DNA of 64,000 nucleotides from Candidatus Gastranaerophilales bacterium (GTDB taxonomy: Bacteria; Cyanobacteriota; Vampirovibrionia; Gastranaerophilales; Gastranaerophilaceae): positions 1-64,000 of the forward strand of contig CALVGZ010000006.1 in NCBI GenBank assembly GCA_944327225.1, read 5' to 3'. A program made the position numbers and the translations under genes. Within the stretch, counting starts at the first letter, position 1, and each line of letters opens with the position of its first letter. This document shows, piece after piece, positions 9,028-18,338 of the stretch. The notes under the pieces were generated by a model. It worked only from the letters and a program-made list of their open reading frames with translations. It was not told the origin of the DNA and did no database searches.

Positions 9028-9308
9028 GAAAATCTTTTTGCTTGATTCTCGTGTGAAAAGGTTAGTGTGTTAGTAGTGTGTTTTAAAACTTACCTTAATG
9101 TAGGGGGAGGTATTTATGTCTTACATATATAAAAAGTATATCCAAAATATAAAATTGCTTATTTATTTTATTTTGTAACAAAACTTAATACAAATTTATA
9201 TTTAAAATATATATAGACAAAATGAATAAAATAATTAACAAAACACTCGACTTTAATGTTCGCAATACATAAAAACAACAGAAGCAGATTATTCATAAGT
9301 TCAAAAAG
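9028..9308. other. Gene-poor region with one candidate micro-ORF
   Basis: The region between the pyrG and clpC terminators has no long gene. It holds a GT-rich tract (GTTAGTGTGTTAGTAGTGTG, 9061-9080), a very strong ribosome-binding site at 9102-9110 with a 20-codon ORF behind it, and then AT-rich sequence. I found no convincing promoter. Confidence 0.6.
9116..9178 (+). CDS. Candidate 20-residue basic hydrophobic peptide
   Basis: ATG at 9116 follows AGGGGGAGG with 5 bases between, the strongest ribosome-binding site in the window. The product is MSYIYKKYIQNIKLLIYFIL, basic in the first half and hydrophobic in the second, as in many small membrane peptides and type I toxins. A large bidirectional terminator lies 130 bases downstream. 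The absence of an evident promoter is the main reason for doubt. Confidence 0.4.
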   Translation: MSYIYKKYIQNIKLLIYFIL

Positions 9309-9348
9309 TTAATTAAAAAAGCTCTTAACTAAGAGCTTTTTTAATTAA
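9309..9348. terminator. Large bidirectional terminator at the end of clpC
   Basis: A 19-bp near-perfect palindrome (TTAATTAAAAAAGCTCTTA paired with its complement, two-base loop at 9328-9329). It carries a T-run in both directions and overlaps the clpC stop codon. Confidence 0.85.
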
Positions 9349-11795
9349 CTAACCTTTTCAATAACAATCTTATCATCTCTAAAATCCATTTTAAGCTTAT
9401 CGTTTTCTTTATAATTTCCACTTAAAATTTCTTCTGCCAAAATATCCTCAACCTTCTTTTGAATTACACGCCTCAAAGGACGAGCGCCATAAGTCTCGGA
9501 ATAGCCCTCTTTTGCAAGATAATCTTTCGCTGCGTCAGTTACTTCTATTGTTAAATTACGCTCAGATAATCGTTTAAATAAATCCTTAAGCATTAATTCA
9601 ACAATTTGTCTTATTTCTTCATGGCTCAAATGTGCAAAAACGATTATATCATCAACCCTATTTAAAAACTCGGGTCTAAATGCTTTTTTTAATTCTTCAT
9701 TAACTGTTTCTTTAAGCTTTTCATATCTGTCCTTTTTGTCATCACCAGAAACCGAAAAACCTAACTTTTGAGTATTTGTAATCATGCTGGCACCAACATT
9801 AGATGTCATAATAATAATTGTGTTTTTAAAGTTGATGTGACGCCCCTTGGAATCAGTCAACCTGCCATCATCCAATATTTGCAACATGATATTGAATACA
9901 TCAGGATGTGCTTTTTCTATTTCATCAAATAATACGACGCAATAAGGCTTTTTCCTTATTATTTCGCACATATTCCCACCGTCATCATATCCTACATAAC
10001 CAGGAGGAGATCCAATTAGCTTTGAAGTTGTATGTTTTTCCATATATTCTGACATATCAACTCTTACCATATTATCTTCAGAGCCAAAAACAGCTTCAGC
10101 CAATGCTTTTGCAAGTTCCGTCTTACCCACACCCGTTGGACCAGAAAATATAAAACTGCCTATCGGCCTGTTTGGTGCTTTTAAACCGACACGAGCTCTC
10201 CTGATCGACTTAGCTAACGACGTAACCGCATCAGCTTGACCAATTACACGATTATGAAGTGTATCTTCAAGCTTTAACAATTTTTCAGACTCAGCTTCAG
10301 TTATCTTTGTAACAGGTATTCCGGTAATTGTAGCAACAACTTGAGCGACTTCTTCAACTCCGACTACAGGCTTATTTTCATCCTGAGATTCACGCCAATG
10401 TTCAGAAATTTCGTGAATTTTATCCTTCAAATCAGCTTCATCATCTCTTAAATCAGACGCTCTTTCGAATTCTTGATTTCTAATCGCTTCTTCTTTTTCC
10501 TTAATTATAGCTTTTAATTGCTTATCAAGCTCTTTACCTTCAGGAGGTAAAGTTGAAACATTCAAACGAACCTTAGAAGCGGCTTCATCAATTATATCTA
10601 TTGCCTTATCGGGTAAAAATCTTTCCGTAATAAATTTACTTGAAAGCTCGGTTGCAGCAACAATTGCTTCATCTGAAATTATCAATTTATGATGTTCTTC
10701 ATATTTAGGTTTCAGACCTTTAATAATTTCAATTGTTTCTTCAATAGAAGGTTGATCAACAATAACCGTTTGAAAACGTCTTTCCAGTGCTGAATCTTTT
10801 TCAATATACTTTCTGTATTCATCTAAAGTAGTAGCACCAATAACCTGTATTTCACCTCTCGATAATGCGGGTTTTAAAATATTAGCTGCGTCAATTGCAC
10901 CTTCCGCAGCCCCCGCACCAATTAAAGTGTGCATTTCATCAATAACGAGTATAACATTACCCGCTTGACGAATTTCATCCATAATTTTTTTCAAACGTTC
11001 TTCGAATTCACCTCTGTATTTTGTACCTGCTATTAAAAGCCCCATATCCAGCTGAATGATTTTTTTATTTTCCAAAATATCAGGAACTTCGCACTCAACT
11101 ATTTTTTGAGCCAGACCATGTGCAATTGCAGTTTTCCCTACGCCTGGTTCTCCAATTAATACGGGGTTATTTTTTGTTCTTCTTGCTAAAATCTGAATAA
11201 CTCTTTCAACTTCTTTTTCTCTGCCTACAACAGGATCAAGTCGTTGTTCTTGAGCAGCCAAAGTCAAATCCGTTCCAAATTCATCTAACGACGGGGTTTT
11301 GGCTTTTGTTTGTGATACACCCGGAGTAGCCAATGAAGATCCTGAGGATGAACTTGTTTTGGTTTCACCAAGCATTTTTATAATATTAGAACGACATTTA
11401 TTTAAATCAACTCCAAGATTTTCCAATACCTTAGCTGCAACACCCTCACCTTCTCGAATTAAACCGAGCAAAAGATGTTCTGTTCCTATATAATTATGAC
11501 CGAGTTGTCTTGCCTCATCCCATGATAACTCCAAAACCTTTTTCGCTCTTGGAGTAAAAGGAATTTCAACAGCAACAAAACCACAACCTCTGCCAATTAT
11601 TTTTTCAACTTCTTCACGGGCTTCCTTAATATTTACACCCATTGATTTTAAAGTTTTAGAAGCAATGCCTGTACCTTCAGAAATCAAACCCAATAACAAC
11701 TGCTCAGTTCCGACAAAATTATGACCAAGCCTTCTGGATTCTTCTTGGGCAAGCATTATAACTCTTATTGCTTTTTCCGTAAATCTTTCAAACAT
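9345..11795 (-). CDS. clpC: Clp protease ATPase subunit ClpC
   Basis: The AAA+ unfoldase that feeds substrates to ClpP. The 816 residues show a doubled Clp N-terminal domain (residues about 1-145), a first AAA module with Walker A GEPGVGKT, and a UVR-type coiled segment ([20 protein letters not shown]). A second AAA module follows with GPTGVGKT and [12 protein letters not shown]. The UVR segment and length distinguish it from ClpA and ClpB. It is transcribed alone from a promoter in the 79-base gap after rpiB. I see no CIRCE or CtsR box, so the heat-shock control known in other bacteria is not supported here. Confidence 0.97.
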   Translation of the reverse strand: MFERFTEKAIRVIMLAQEESRRLGHNFVGTEQLLLGLISEGTGIASKTLKSMGVNIKEAREEVEKIIGRGCGFVAVEIPFTPRAKKVLELSWDEARQLGHNYIGTEHLLLGLIREGEGVAAKVLENLGVDLNKCRSNIIKMLGETKTSSSSGSSLATPGVSQTKAKTPSLDEFGTDLTLAAQEQRLDPVVGREKEVERVIQILARRTKNNPVLIGEPGVGKTAIAHGLAQKIVECEVPDILENKKIIQLDMGLLIAGTKYRGEFEERLKKIMDEIRQAGNVILVIDEMHTLIGAGAAEGAIDAANILKPALSRGEIQVIGATTLDEYRKYIEKDSALERRFQTVIVDQPSIEETIEIIKGLKPKYEEHHKLIISDEAIVAATELSSKFITERFLPDKAIDIIDEAASKVRLNVSTLPPEGKELDKQLKAIIKEKEEAIRNQEFERASDLRDDEADLKDKIHEISEHWRESQDENKPVVGVEEVAQVVATITGIPVTKITEAESEKLLKLEDTLHNRVIGQADAVTSLAKSIRRARVGLKAPNRPIGSFIFSGPTGVGKTELAKALAEAVFGSEDNMVRVDMSEYMEKHTTSKLIGSPPGYVGYDDGGNMCEIIRKKPYCVVLFDEIEKAHPDVFNIMLQILDDGRLTDSKGRHINFKNTIIIMTSNVGASMITNTQKLGFSVSGDDKKDRYEKLKETVNEELKKAFRPEFLNRVDDIIVFAHLSHEEIRQIVELMLKDLFKRLSERNLTIEVTDAAKDYLAKEGYSETYGARPLRRVIQKKVEDILAEEILSGNYKENDKLKMDFRDDKIVIEKVS

Positions 11796-11833
11796 GTAAA
11801 CTTCCTTATAAAAAGTTAAATATCCACACTAAA

Positions 11834-11862
11834 ATTCTACAATGAAAAAATATTTTATACAA
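11834..11862 (-). promoter_or_regulatory. Promoter of clpC
   Basis: On the minus strand TTGTAT (11862-11857), a 17-base spacer and TAGAAT (11839-11834). The predicted transcript has a leader of about 30 bases containing AAGGAAG before the ATG, a conventional layout unlike the leaderless genes. Confidence 0.65.
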
Positions 11863-11874
11863 TAAAAAATTAGA

Positions 11875-12312
11875 CTAATCATCAAGCATTTCTATTCTTC
11901 TTTGATGTCTACCACCTTCAAATTCCGTATTCAACCACACATTTAATATTTCAATTGCATTATCCACACCAAGAACTCTTTGCCCAAGAGTTAGAATATT
12001 AGAATCATTATGCTGTCTGGACATTCTGGCACAATAACAATTTTGTGCACAAACAGCCCGAATTCCCTTAAATCTGTTCGCAGCCATTTGCATGCCAATT
12101 CCCGTACCACATATTAGAATTCCTCTTTTAAATTCACCGTTCAATATAGCATTAGCAACTTTTTTGGCATATATGGGATAATCACAGGAATTTTTATCAT
12201 ACGCACCAAAATCAAATACTTTTACATTTATTGACGCTAAATATTTAATAATCTCATTTTTTAAATCAAAACCACCATGATCTGAAGCAATTGCTATATC
12301 GGAATCTATCAT
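11875..12312 (-). CDS. rpiB: Ribose 5-phosphate isomerase B
   Basis: Interconverts ribose 5-phosphate and ribulose 5-phosphate in the pentose phosphate pathway. The 145-residue RpiB/LacAB fold is recognised by IAIASDHGGFDLKNEI at the start, the GILICGTGIGMQMAANRFKG segment and the NDSNILTLGQRVLG segment. The active-site cysteine lies in ILICGTG. It is preceded by AAAGG and faces fba across a 109-base divergent region. Confidence 0.95.
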   Translation of the reverse strand: MIDSDIAIASDHGGFDLKNEIIKYLASINVKVFDFGAYDKNSCDYPIYAKKVANAILNGEFKRGILICGTGIGMQMAANRFKGIRAVCAQNCYCARMSRQHNDSNILTLGQRVLGVDNAIEILNVWLNTEFEGGRHQRRIEMLDD

Positions 12313-12421
12313 TTCTATAACCTTTCATTCTATATAGATTATATAATAAATTTCTTGTAGAAAAAATATTTTTGAGATAAATTAATCTTGTAGAGGTATT
12401 TTATTTAAAGGATAAAAGCTT

Positions 12422-13381
12422 ATGACAGAAAGAAAATTAGTAGGAACACAAGAAATGTTCAAAAAAGCACTAAAAGGCGGTTATGCTATCGGTGCTTACA
12501 ACGTAAACAACATGGAAATTCTACAAGGTATTGCGGAAGCTGCTGAAGAAACACAATCTCCAATCATTCTTCAAGTTTCAGCAGGTGCTAGAAAATACGC
12601 TAACCAAACTTATTTAATTAAATTAGTTGAAGCTGCACTAGCTACAACAACTGTACCTATCGCACTTCACTTAGACCATGGTGCTGATTTTGAAATTTGT
12701 AAAGCTTGTATAGATGGCGGTTTCTCATCAGTTATGATTGACGGTTCAAGATTCCCTCTTGAAGAAAACATCGCATTAACTAAAAAAGTAGTTGATTACG
12801 CTCATGCAAGAGGAGTTTCAGTTGAAGCTGAATTAGGTAAATTAGCCGGCGTTGAAGATGATGTTAAAGTTCATGCTAAAGATTCAACTTATACAGATCC
12901 CGCTGAAGCTGCCAGATTTGTTAAAGAAACAGGCTGTGATTCTTTGGCTGTTGCAATCGGTACTTCTCACGGTGCTTATAAATTCAAAGGCGAAGCTAAA
13001 CTTGATTTTGAAAGATTAGCTGAAATTAAAAAAGCAGTTAATGAAGCTGTAGGATATGACTATCCTTTGGTTCTTCATGGTTCATCTTCGGTACCTAAAG
13101 AATTTGTTGAAAAATGCAACAAATTTGGCGGTAACTTACCTGATGCACAAGGTGTTCCCGAAGAAATGTTAAACTATGCTTCAAAACATGGTGTTGCTAA
13201 AATTAATATCGATACAGATTTAAGATTAGCTATGACATCAACAATCAGAGAATTCTTTATCGAACATCCCGATAAATTCGACCCGCGTGAATATATGGGT
13301 CCGGGAAGAACTGCCGTTAAAGAAATGGTTAAACATAAAATGGTTGATGTACTAGGAACAGCGGGTCACGCACAAGACTAG
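12422..13381 (+). CDS. fba: Class II fructose-bisphosphate aldolase
   Basis: Cleaves fructose 1,6-bisphosphate in glycolysis or condenses trioses in gluconeogenesis. The zinc ligands are visible in LHLDHGADF (HxxDH), in VEAELGKLAG, in GTSHGAYK and in LHGSSSVP. The 319-residue length and the NIDTDLR segment fit the subfamily found in cyanobacteria and many anaerobes. Codon choice is richer in GC and C-ending codons than in neighbouring genes, as expected for a highly expressed gene. AAAGGA precedes the ATG. Confidence 0.96.
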   Translation: MTERKLVGTQEMFKKALKGGYAIGAYNVNNMEILQGIAEAAEETQSPIILQVSAGARKYANQTYLIKLVEAALATTTVPIALHLDHGADFEICKACIDGGFSSVMIDGSRFPLEENIALTKKVVDYAHARGVSVEAELGKLAGVEDDVKVHAKDSTYTDPAEAARFVKETGCDSLAVAIGTSHGAYKFKGEAKLDFERLAEIKKAVNEAVGYDYPLVLHGSSSVPKEFVEKCNKFGGNLPDAQGVPEEMLNYASKHGVAKINIDTDLRLAMTSTIREFFIEHPDKFDPREYMGPGRTAVKEMVKHKMVDVLGTAGHAQD

Positions 13382-13393
13382 TTATAACTAAAC

Positions 13394-13424
13394 AAAAAAT
13401 GCCCGAATCTCGGGCATTTTTTTT
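13394..13424 (+). terminator. Terminator of fba
   Basis: ATGCCCGA and TCGGGCAT form an 8-bp stem with a three-base loop, flanked by an A-run and followed by TTTTTTTT. Confidence 0.9.
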
Positions 13425-13553
13425 GTCAAGTAAAAAAAGAATAATATTAACGTTTTTAAAAAAAATTTACGTTATGAAATATTTGCGGACTTTTTAATAT
13501 TAGTTGTGATATAACAATAATAACAAAACGAGATTAACTTTTATGGGGGAATA

Positions 13554-14060
13554 ATGAGCCAGTATCTAAGCAAAGAAGAAATCAAACAATGGAGAAGCTC
13601 TTTAGAAAAAATCACTCTTGAAGAATACGCAAAAAGACTTGGAAAAATCCTTGAAGAAGAAAAACAAACAAGCGACATTATCGACATGGTAATGCAAAAT
13701 GAAAAAAGATTATATACATCCAGAGAAAATAAAAATACAAAACAACAAATTTTAAAAATAGCAAAAAAATCACAAGATATTCAAAAAACAATTTTATCTT
13801 CTGCAGAAAAAGATACGCTAAGTTCCATTAAATCAAAAATTATCTGCAAAAAACAACTTACACAAAGAGAAGATGCGGTTTTAGAACATTTTGCAAAAAA
13901 TAAAGGCAAAATAGTATATGCAAAAGATTTAGCAATGATTTTAAACTTGCCCACCGATTACGTGTACAAATATATTAAAAATTTAAGAACAAAAATCAGT
14001 GAAGATATACTTGAAAATGCAACCAAAGGCGGGTACATTTTCAATCTTCCTAACAATTAA
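13554..14060 (+). CDS. Winged-helix DNA-binding protein of unknown role
   Basis: The C-terminal 65 residues (LTQREDAVLEHFAKNKGKIV... KYIKNLRTKI ... KGGYIFNL) match the winged-helix effector domain of OmpR-type regulators, but there is no receiver domain. The N-terminal 100 residues are charged and helical (SLEKITLEEYAKRLGKILEE). The gene is preceded by GGGGGA and lies 55 bases upstream of a histidine kinase in the same direction. It may be a phosphorylation-independent regulator or a partner for the kinase and receiver downstream. Confidence 0.65.
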   Translation: MSQYLSKEEIKQWRSSLEKITLEEYAKRLGKILEEEKQTSDIIDMVMQNEKRLYTSRENKNTKQQILKIAKKSQDIQKTILSSAEKDTLSSIKSKIICKKQLTQREDAVLEHFAKNKGKIVYAKDLAMILNLPTDYVYKYIKNLRTKISEDILENATKGGYIFNLPNN

Positions 14061-14081
14061 TTTTAAAAGTTATTAACATTT

Positions 14082-14109
14082 TTGCCTGTTTAAAAAATTA
14101 ATCTATAAT
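14082..14109 (+). promoter_or_regulatory. Promoter of the histidine kinase gene, leaderless type
   Basis: TTGCCT at 14082-14087, a 16-base spacer and TATAAT at 14104-14109. Six bases then separate the -10 box from the ATG at 14116, and there is no ribosome-binding site. Confidence 0.7.
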
Positions 14110-14115
14110 TTTAAT

Positions 14116-15339
14116 ATGCTTAATGAAACGTTAAAATTAATAGATAAGGTCGTAAATCAAAATGAAGTTAATTCAGTAAATTTTTATTTTGATTTAACAA
14201 AAACAATATCTGACTTATATAAAAACTTTTCAATAGGTATATTTTTTATTGAAAATAACGGTTGTGCAACGAAAAGTCTAATAAATAAAAACAAAATAAA
14301 TAAATACAATCTAAACGAAAAATACTTTAAAGAAATAATAAATAACCAAAAAATAAATTTTGAAATAAAAACCGAAGAAGACATTTTCTTAAAAAAATAT
14401 ACTTATGTCGTAAAATTAGCAATAAAAAATTCAATATTTGGTTTTTGCATTTTAAGCAGTGACAATACAATAAATAACGATATAAAACAATCATTTAAAA
14501 GCATAGTAAGCATAATAAGCTACAAAATTAAAGATTATGAACTGAACGAAGTATTTAAAATTCAACTCAAAGCCCTACAAGATAATATTCTCGAAAAAGA
14601 AAATGCCTATGAAGTTATAAAAAAACAACATAAAAAATTAGAGGAACTTGACAAAGCAAAGAACCTTTTTTTGGCAAATATATCACACGAACTCAGAACT
14701 CCACTAAATGCTATAATAGGTTTTTCTCAAGCACTAGACAGCAAAATTTTTGGCGAATTAAACGAAAAGCAAGCAGAATATATAAAAGATATTCAAATTT
14801 CAGGTTTACACCTTTTAGGGATGATTAACGAAATTCTTGATATATCAAAACTTGAAGCAAATGCAATGAAATTCTCACCTGTAGAATTGGATCCCACTCA
14901 AGTTATTCAAGAGGTTGTCAACATTCTGGAACCGCTTTACAAAAATAAAAATATTACAATAAATTTCGAATCAATATTTAAAGGCAAAATAAAAGCAGAC
15001 TACCAAAAATTTCAGCAAATTTTGTACAATCTTTTATCAAATGCCATTAAATTTACTCCAAAAGACGGTAAAATTAAAATTTTATCTGCATCAAATAATA
15101 AAAATTACATACTAAAAATAAAAGATAACGGAATTGGAATAGAAAAAAAATACCACAATAAAATATTTAAAAAATTTGTCCACCTAAATAATGTATACAC
15201 AAAAAATCAAAACTCAACAGGATTGGGACTTACAATTACAAAAGAATTGGTTAAATTACACAACGGCAAAATTACACTTGAGAGCGAACCAAACAAAGGT
15301 ACAACATTTACAATGGAGTTTAAAAGAATAATTTTATGA
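14116..15339 (+). CDS. Cytoplasmic sensor histidine kinase
   Basis: The 407 residues have no membrane segment. Residues 1-150 look like a degenerate GAF-type sensor, followed by a coiled linker (about 150-180). The HisKA domain carries ANISHELRTPLNAIIGFSQA, with phospho-acceptor His191. The ATPase domain has all boxes: N box NLLSNAIKFTP, G1 KDNGIGIEKK, F box and G2 TGLGLTITKELV. The last 4 bases overlap the start of a receiver gene (ATGA junction), so the two products should work as a pair. The input signal cannot be read from the sequence. Confidence 0.93.
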   Translation: MLNETLKLIDKVVNQNEVNSVNFYFDLTKTISDLYKNFSIGIFFIENNGCATKSLINKNKINKYNLNEKYFKEIINNQKINFEIKTEEDIFLKKYTYVVKLAIKNSIFGFCILSSDNTINNDIKQSFKSIVSIISYKIKDYELNEVFKIQLKALQDNILEKENAYEVIKKQHKKLEELDKAKNLFLANISHELRTPLNAIIGFSQALDSKIFGELNEKQAEYIKDIQISGLHLLGMINEILDISKLEANAMKFSPVELDPTQVIQEVVNILEPLYKNKNITINFESIFKGKIKADYQKFQQILYNLLSNAIKFTPKDGKIKILSASNNKNYILKIKDNGIGIEKKYHNKIFKKFVHLNNVYTKNQNSTGLGLTITKELVKLHNGKITLESEPNKGTTFTMEFKRIIL

Positions 15340-15695
15340 AAAAAATCCTAATAGTTGAAGACAATGAATTAAATATGAAGCTTTTTAATGATATTCTAAA
15401 ATATCAAAATTATGAAACGACTACTTCAACAGACGGACTTGATGCTTATGAAAAAATCAAAAATAACTTATACAATCTAATAATTCTTGATATACAACTT
15501 CCAAAGCTGGACGGATTTTCATTATTGGAAAAACTAAAAAATGAAAACATTTCAATACCGCCAATAATTATTGCAAGTGCCTGTGCAATGGATTCAGACA
15601 AGTTAAAAGCAAAAGAATATCAAATTGATACTTATTTAACAAAGCCCATCGATATAAACAACTTCATAAAAGCAGTCAAATCAAAATTGAAATAA
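15336..15695 (+). CDS. Single-domain response regulator (DivK/CheY type)
   Basis: A stand-alone 119-residue receiver: acidic pair VEDNELNMK, phospho-acceptor LIILDIQLPKLDG, and the conserved lysine in YLTKPID. There is no output domain, so it should act by binding a partner protein or by phosphotransfer. It is translationally coupled to the upstream kinase. The DNA-binding protein at 13554 is a possible output component, by position only. The gene ends directly against the convergent radical SAM gene. Confidence 0.93.
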   Translation: MKKILIVEDNELNMKLFNDILKYQNYETTTSTDGLDAYEKIKNNLYNLIILDIQLPKLDGFSLLEKLKNENISIPPIIIASACAMDSDKLKAKEYQIDTYLTKPIDINNFIKAVKSKLK

Positions 15696-17474
15696 TTAGC
15701 AAGATAACACTTTTTTTGTATTTAAATTTCTGCAAACGCCGCAATTGTTGCAACTTACCTCGCATGGAACAGTTGAAATTGCTCCTTTGGCTTTTTCATA
15801 TTCGCCATAAAGCCAGCTTTTATCTACACCATAAAAAATACTATCCCAGGGTAAAATATCATCTTTTTGATATTCTTTTGTGGTTTCTTTTTCTATATTT
15901 ATATTTAATTTATCTGCAATATGGTTATATAAATCTAAATTTAAATTTTCATCCCAAGACTCAAGATAAGCCCCATTTTTATACATTTCATAGATTAAAT
16001 TTGAAGATTTTTCATCTCCTCTCGAAAAATAAGCTTCCAATTGAGACATCTTAGGATTGTGAAAATTAAATCTTACATTTTTAATTTTTTTCTTTAATTC
16101 TTTTAAAAAAACTATCTTTTCTTCAATTTCAATAATAGAATTTTGCCTTGCCCATTGAAAAGGAGTATGCGGTTTCGGGACAAAAACAGATATAGAACAA
16201 GTAATTTGAGGATATTTCAGACCTATTTCTCGACACTTTAGATTAACCTTTTCAATTAAGCCTACAATTGCTTCCAGATCACTATATGTTTCATACGGTA
16301 AACCAATTACAAAATAATATTTAATTTTATTCCAACCATTTTTTATACAAGAAATTGTTGCATCAATAATTTGCTCTTCAGACAAATTTTTATTTATAAC
16401 ATTTCTCATACGACTGGAGCCGGCTTCAGGAGCAATTGTAACGCTTGCTTTTTTTTCACCTGCTGTCAAAACAGCAAGTTCCAAAGAAAACTTATCCGCT
16501 CTTTGGGAAGGCAAAGAAACGTTAATGCCGCTTCCTTTATAATAACAATTTAATTCTTTTAAAATATCTTCAATTTGCCCATGATCATTTGAAGACAATG
16601 ATAATAAAGAATACTCATCATAACCAGTATTTTTAACATATTGTTTTGTTAATTCTATAATATCATCCTTTTTTCTCTCCCTTACCGGCAAGTTTATATG
16701 AGAAGCCTGACAAAACCGGCACATTCTTGCACAACCTCTTCTAAGTTCAATAACAGCTCTATCATGAACTGATGAAAAATGCGGAATAGGAGACATTATC
16801 GGATGATTTGAATAATTTAACCGAGCAATTCTTTTATTTGTTTTTTTAGGAAATTCGGGAGCATAGACGCCTTCAATTTTCGCAAGCTCTTTAATTTTTT
16901 CAAGTCTTGGTAAATACTTTAATTCAACCGTTTTTCTTAACACCTCTATATTTACATCTTCTCCATCACCTATTATAAATATATCCACAAAAGGACTTAG
17001 GGGGACAGGATTTGATGCACAAGGGCCGCCGGCTAATATTATAGGATGAAAATCGGTTCTATCTTTAGAAAAAACAGGAATATCAGACATTTCAAGAAGT
17101 TTTAAAACGGTAGTATAGCACATTTCATATTGTAGTCCAAAACCAACAATATCAAATTCAACCGGCTTTCTTTTAGATTCAAGTGCATATAAAGTCTTAT
17201 TATTCTTTTTTATTAAATCCAAAAAATCTTTATCAGGTGCATACATTCTATCACAAAGCAAATCCGGTTGCTTATTTATTAAATCATAAATTATTTTATG
17301 CCCAAAATTACTTATTCCTATTTCATATTTATCAGGAAAGACAAAAAGAAATTTACCTTTCACTAAATCAAAATTTTTATTATAAGAACCGAATTCTTCA
17401 CCTATATATCGTGAAGGTCTTTCTACATTATGTAAAATACAGTTATATTCATTGAAAAAATTATTATTAGTCAT
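15696..17474 (-). CDS. B12-binding-domain radical SAM protein (TIGR03960-type)
   Basis: The 592 residues begin with PSRYIGEEFGSYNK and a cobalamin-binding-like Rossmann region (LVFPDKYEIGISNFGHKI). The radical SAM iron-sulfur motif CARMCRFCQAS follows near residue 250. The C-terminus carries a cysteine cluster, CEVSCNNCGVC. The family often lies beside or is fused to a DUF2344 protein, which is absent here. The substrate is unknown. No clear ribosome-binding site precedes the ATG; TTTAAT 7 bases upstream is a weak -10 candidate. Confidence 0.85.
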   Translation of the reverse strand: MTNNNFFNEYNCILHNVERPSRYIGEEFGSYNKNFDLVKGKFLFVFPDKYEIGISNFGHKIIYDLINKQPDLLCDRMYAPDKDFLDLIKKNNKTLYALESKRKPVEFDIVGFGLQYEMCYTTVLKLLEMSDIPVFSKDRTDFHPIILAGGPCASNPVPLSPFVDIFIIGDGEDVNIEVLRKTVELKYLPRLEKIKELAKIEGVYAPEFPKKTNKRIARLNYSNHPIMSPIPHFSSVHDRAVIELRRGCARMCRFCQASHINLPVRERKKDDIIELTKQYVKNTGYDEYSLLSLSSNDHGQIEDILKELNCYYKGSGINVSLPSQRADKFSLELAVLTAGEKKASVTIAPEAGSSRMRNVINKNLSEEQIIDATISCIKNGWNKIKYYFVIGLPYETYSDLEAIVGLIEKVNLKCREIGLKYPQITCSISVFVPKPHTPFQWARQNSIIEIEEKIVFLKELKKKIKNVRFNFHNPKMSQLEAYFSRGDEKSSNLIYEMYKNGAYLESWDENLNLDLYNHIADKLNINIEKETTKEYQKDDILPWDSIFYGVDKSWLYGEYEKAKGAISTVPCEVSCNNCGVCRNLNTKKVLSC

Positions 17475-17613
17475 ACAAACAATTAAACTACAAAAAAGTA
17501 AATTTTATGTTAAGAAATATTACATTATTTTTAATAAAAAGACAATTATTAGAAGAAAAAAAACTTTATTATATTGTAAGGTTAGTTTAAAAATTAGGTT
17601 AGGAGTGTTTATT

Positions 17614-18174
17614 ATGGGATGGATTACAATGTCCATAAGAAGGGCGGAACTTCAAAGAAGTATTAACGACCATACTTATGAAAAAATGGAAATCAGCAGA
17701 CAACTGAGAAATTTGTCAAGTTTTTCAACTGCCATCGGAGATGGTACAATTACACCATCTGAAATTGCTTCACTTGGTGCGGATTTATTTGGCGAAGCAC
17801 TTGATTTTATGGGTTATTCAAATGAAGCAGCAGCAACGGTTGCACAAGAACAAACCGATTATTATGCAACGGCATACGATGATTTGACACAACAACAATA
17901 TTACAACAATCCATCAATTTCGGCTCAAGCTCAACTTTATTATGACGAAAACGGCAACTTAAACACCGATGCAATGTATGCGAACTTCTATGACAAAGCA
18001 CTTGAAGAATATGTCGAACAATATATAATGCCGGAATTGAATGAAAAACAAAAAGAAATAGAAAATAAACAAACAGAACTGGAAACTCTTGTCGCATCAG
18101 AAGAAGCAGAACTTCAACAATTAAAAGAAAGCATCAAACAAAATATTCAAGAAAATACAATTCAATTAACGTAA
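17614..18174 (+). CDS. Coiled-coil protein of unknown function
   Basis: The ATG at 17614 follows AGGAG with 8 bases between and starts MGWITMSIRRAELQRSINDH; an upstream start at 17452 would add 54 basic residues overlapping the divergent gene and has no ribosome-binding site. The 186-residue protein is helical at the start, has a glutamine/tyrosine-rich middle (DDLTQQQYYNNPSISAQAQL) and ends in a coiled coil (about residues 140-180). There is no signal peptide or membrane segment. I recognise no family. It has its own terminator, so it is expressed as a single gene. Confidence 0.7.
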   Translation: MGWITMSIRRAELQRSINDHTYEKMEISRQLRNLSSFSTAIGDGTITPSEIASLGADLFGEALDFMGYSNEAAATVAQEQTDYYATAYDDLTQQQYYNNPSISAQAQLYYDENGNLNTDAMYANFYDKALEEYVEQYIMPELNEKQKEIENKQTELETLVASEEAELQQLKESIKQNIQENTIQLT

Positions 18175-18208
18175 TATAACTAACTCTCCAAATCCTAATA
18201 ACTAATTT

Positions 18209-18230
18209 AGCCCGCAATAGCGGGTTTTTT
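18209..18230 (+). terminator. Terminator after the coiled-coil gene
   Basis: CCCGC (18211-18215) and GCGGG (18220-18224) with loop AATA, extended by weaker flanking pairs and followed by TTTTTT. Confidence 0.8.
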
Positions 18231-18338
18231 ATTTGTATAAATAAGTTTTTGCAAAATAAATTAATTTATGTTAATATAAGTTCAAAAAAATATATATTTT
18301 GTAATGTTAAGACTAATTTGAATAAGTAAGGAAGAAAA

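Noticed and set aside
11796-11874. CIRCE or CtsR operator in front of clpC
   Set aside because: The 79-base gap has a good promoter but no TTAGCACTC-N9-GAGTGCTAA and no CtsR heptad repeat.
17452-17613. 54-residue N-terminal extension of the coiled-coil protein
   Set aside because: It overlaps the start of the divergent radical SAM gene, lacks a ribosome-binding site and is basic, unlike the acidic body; ATG 17614 has AGGAG.
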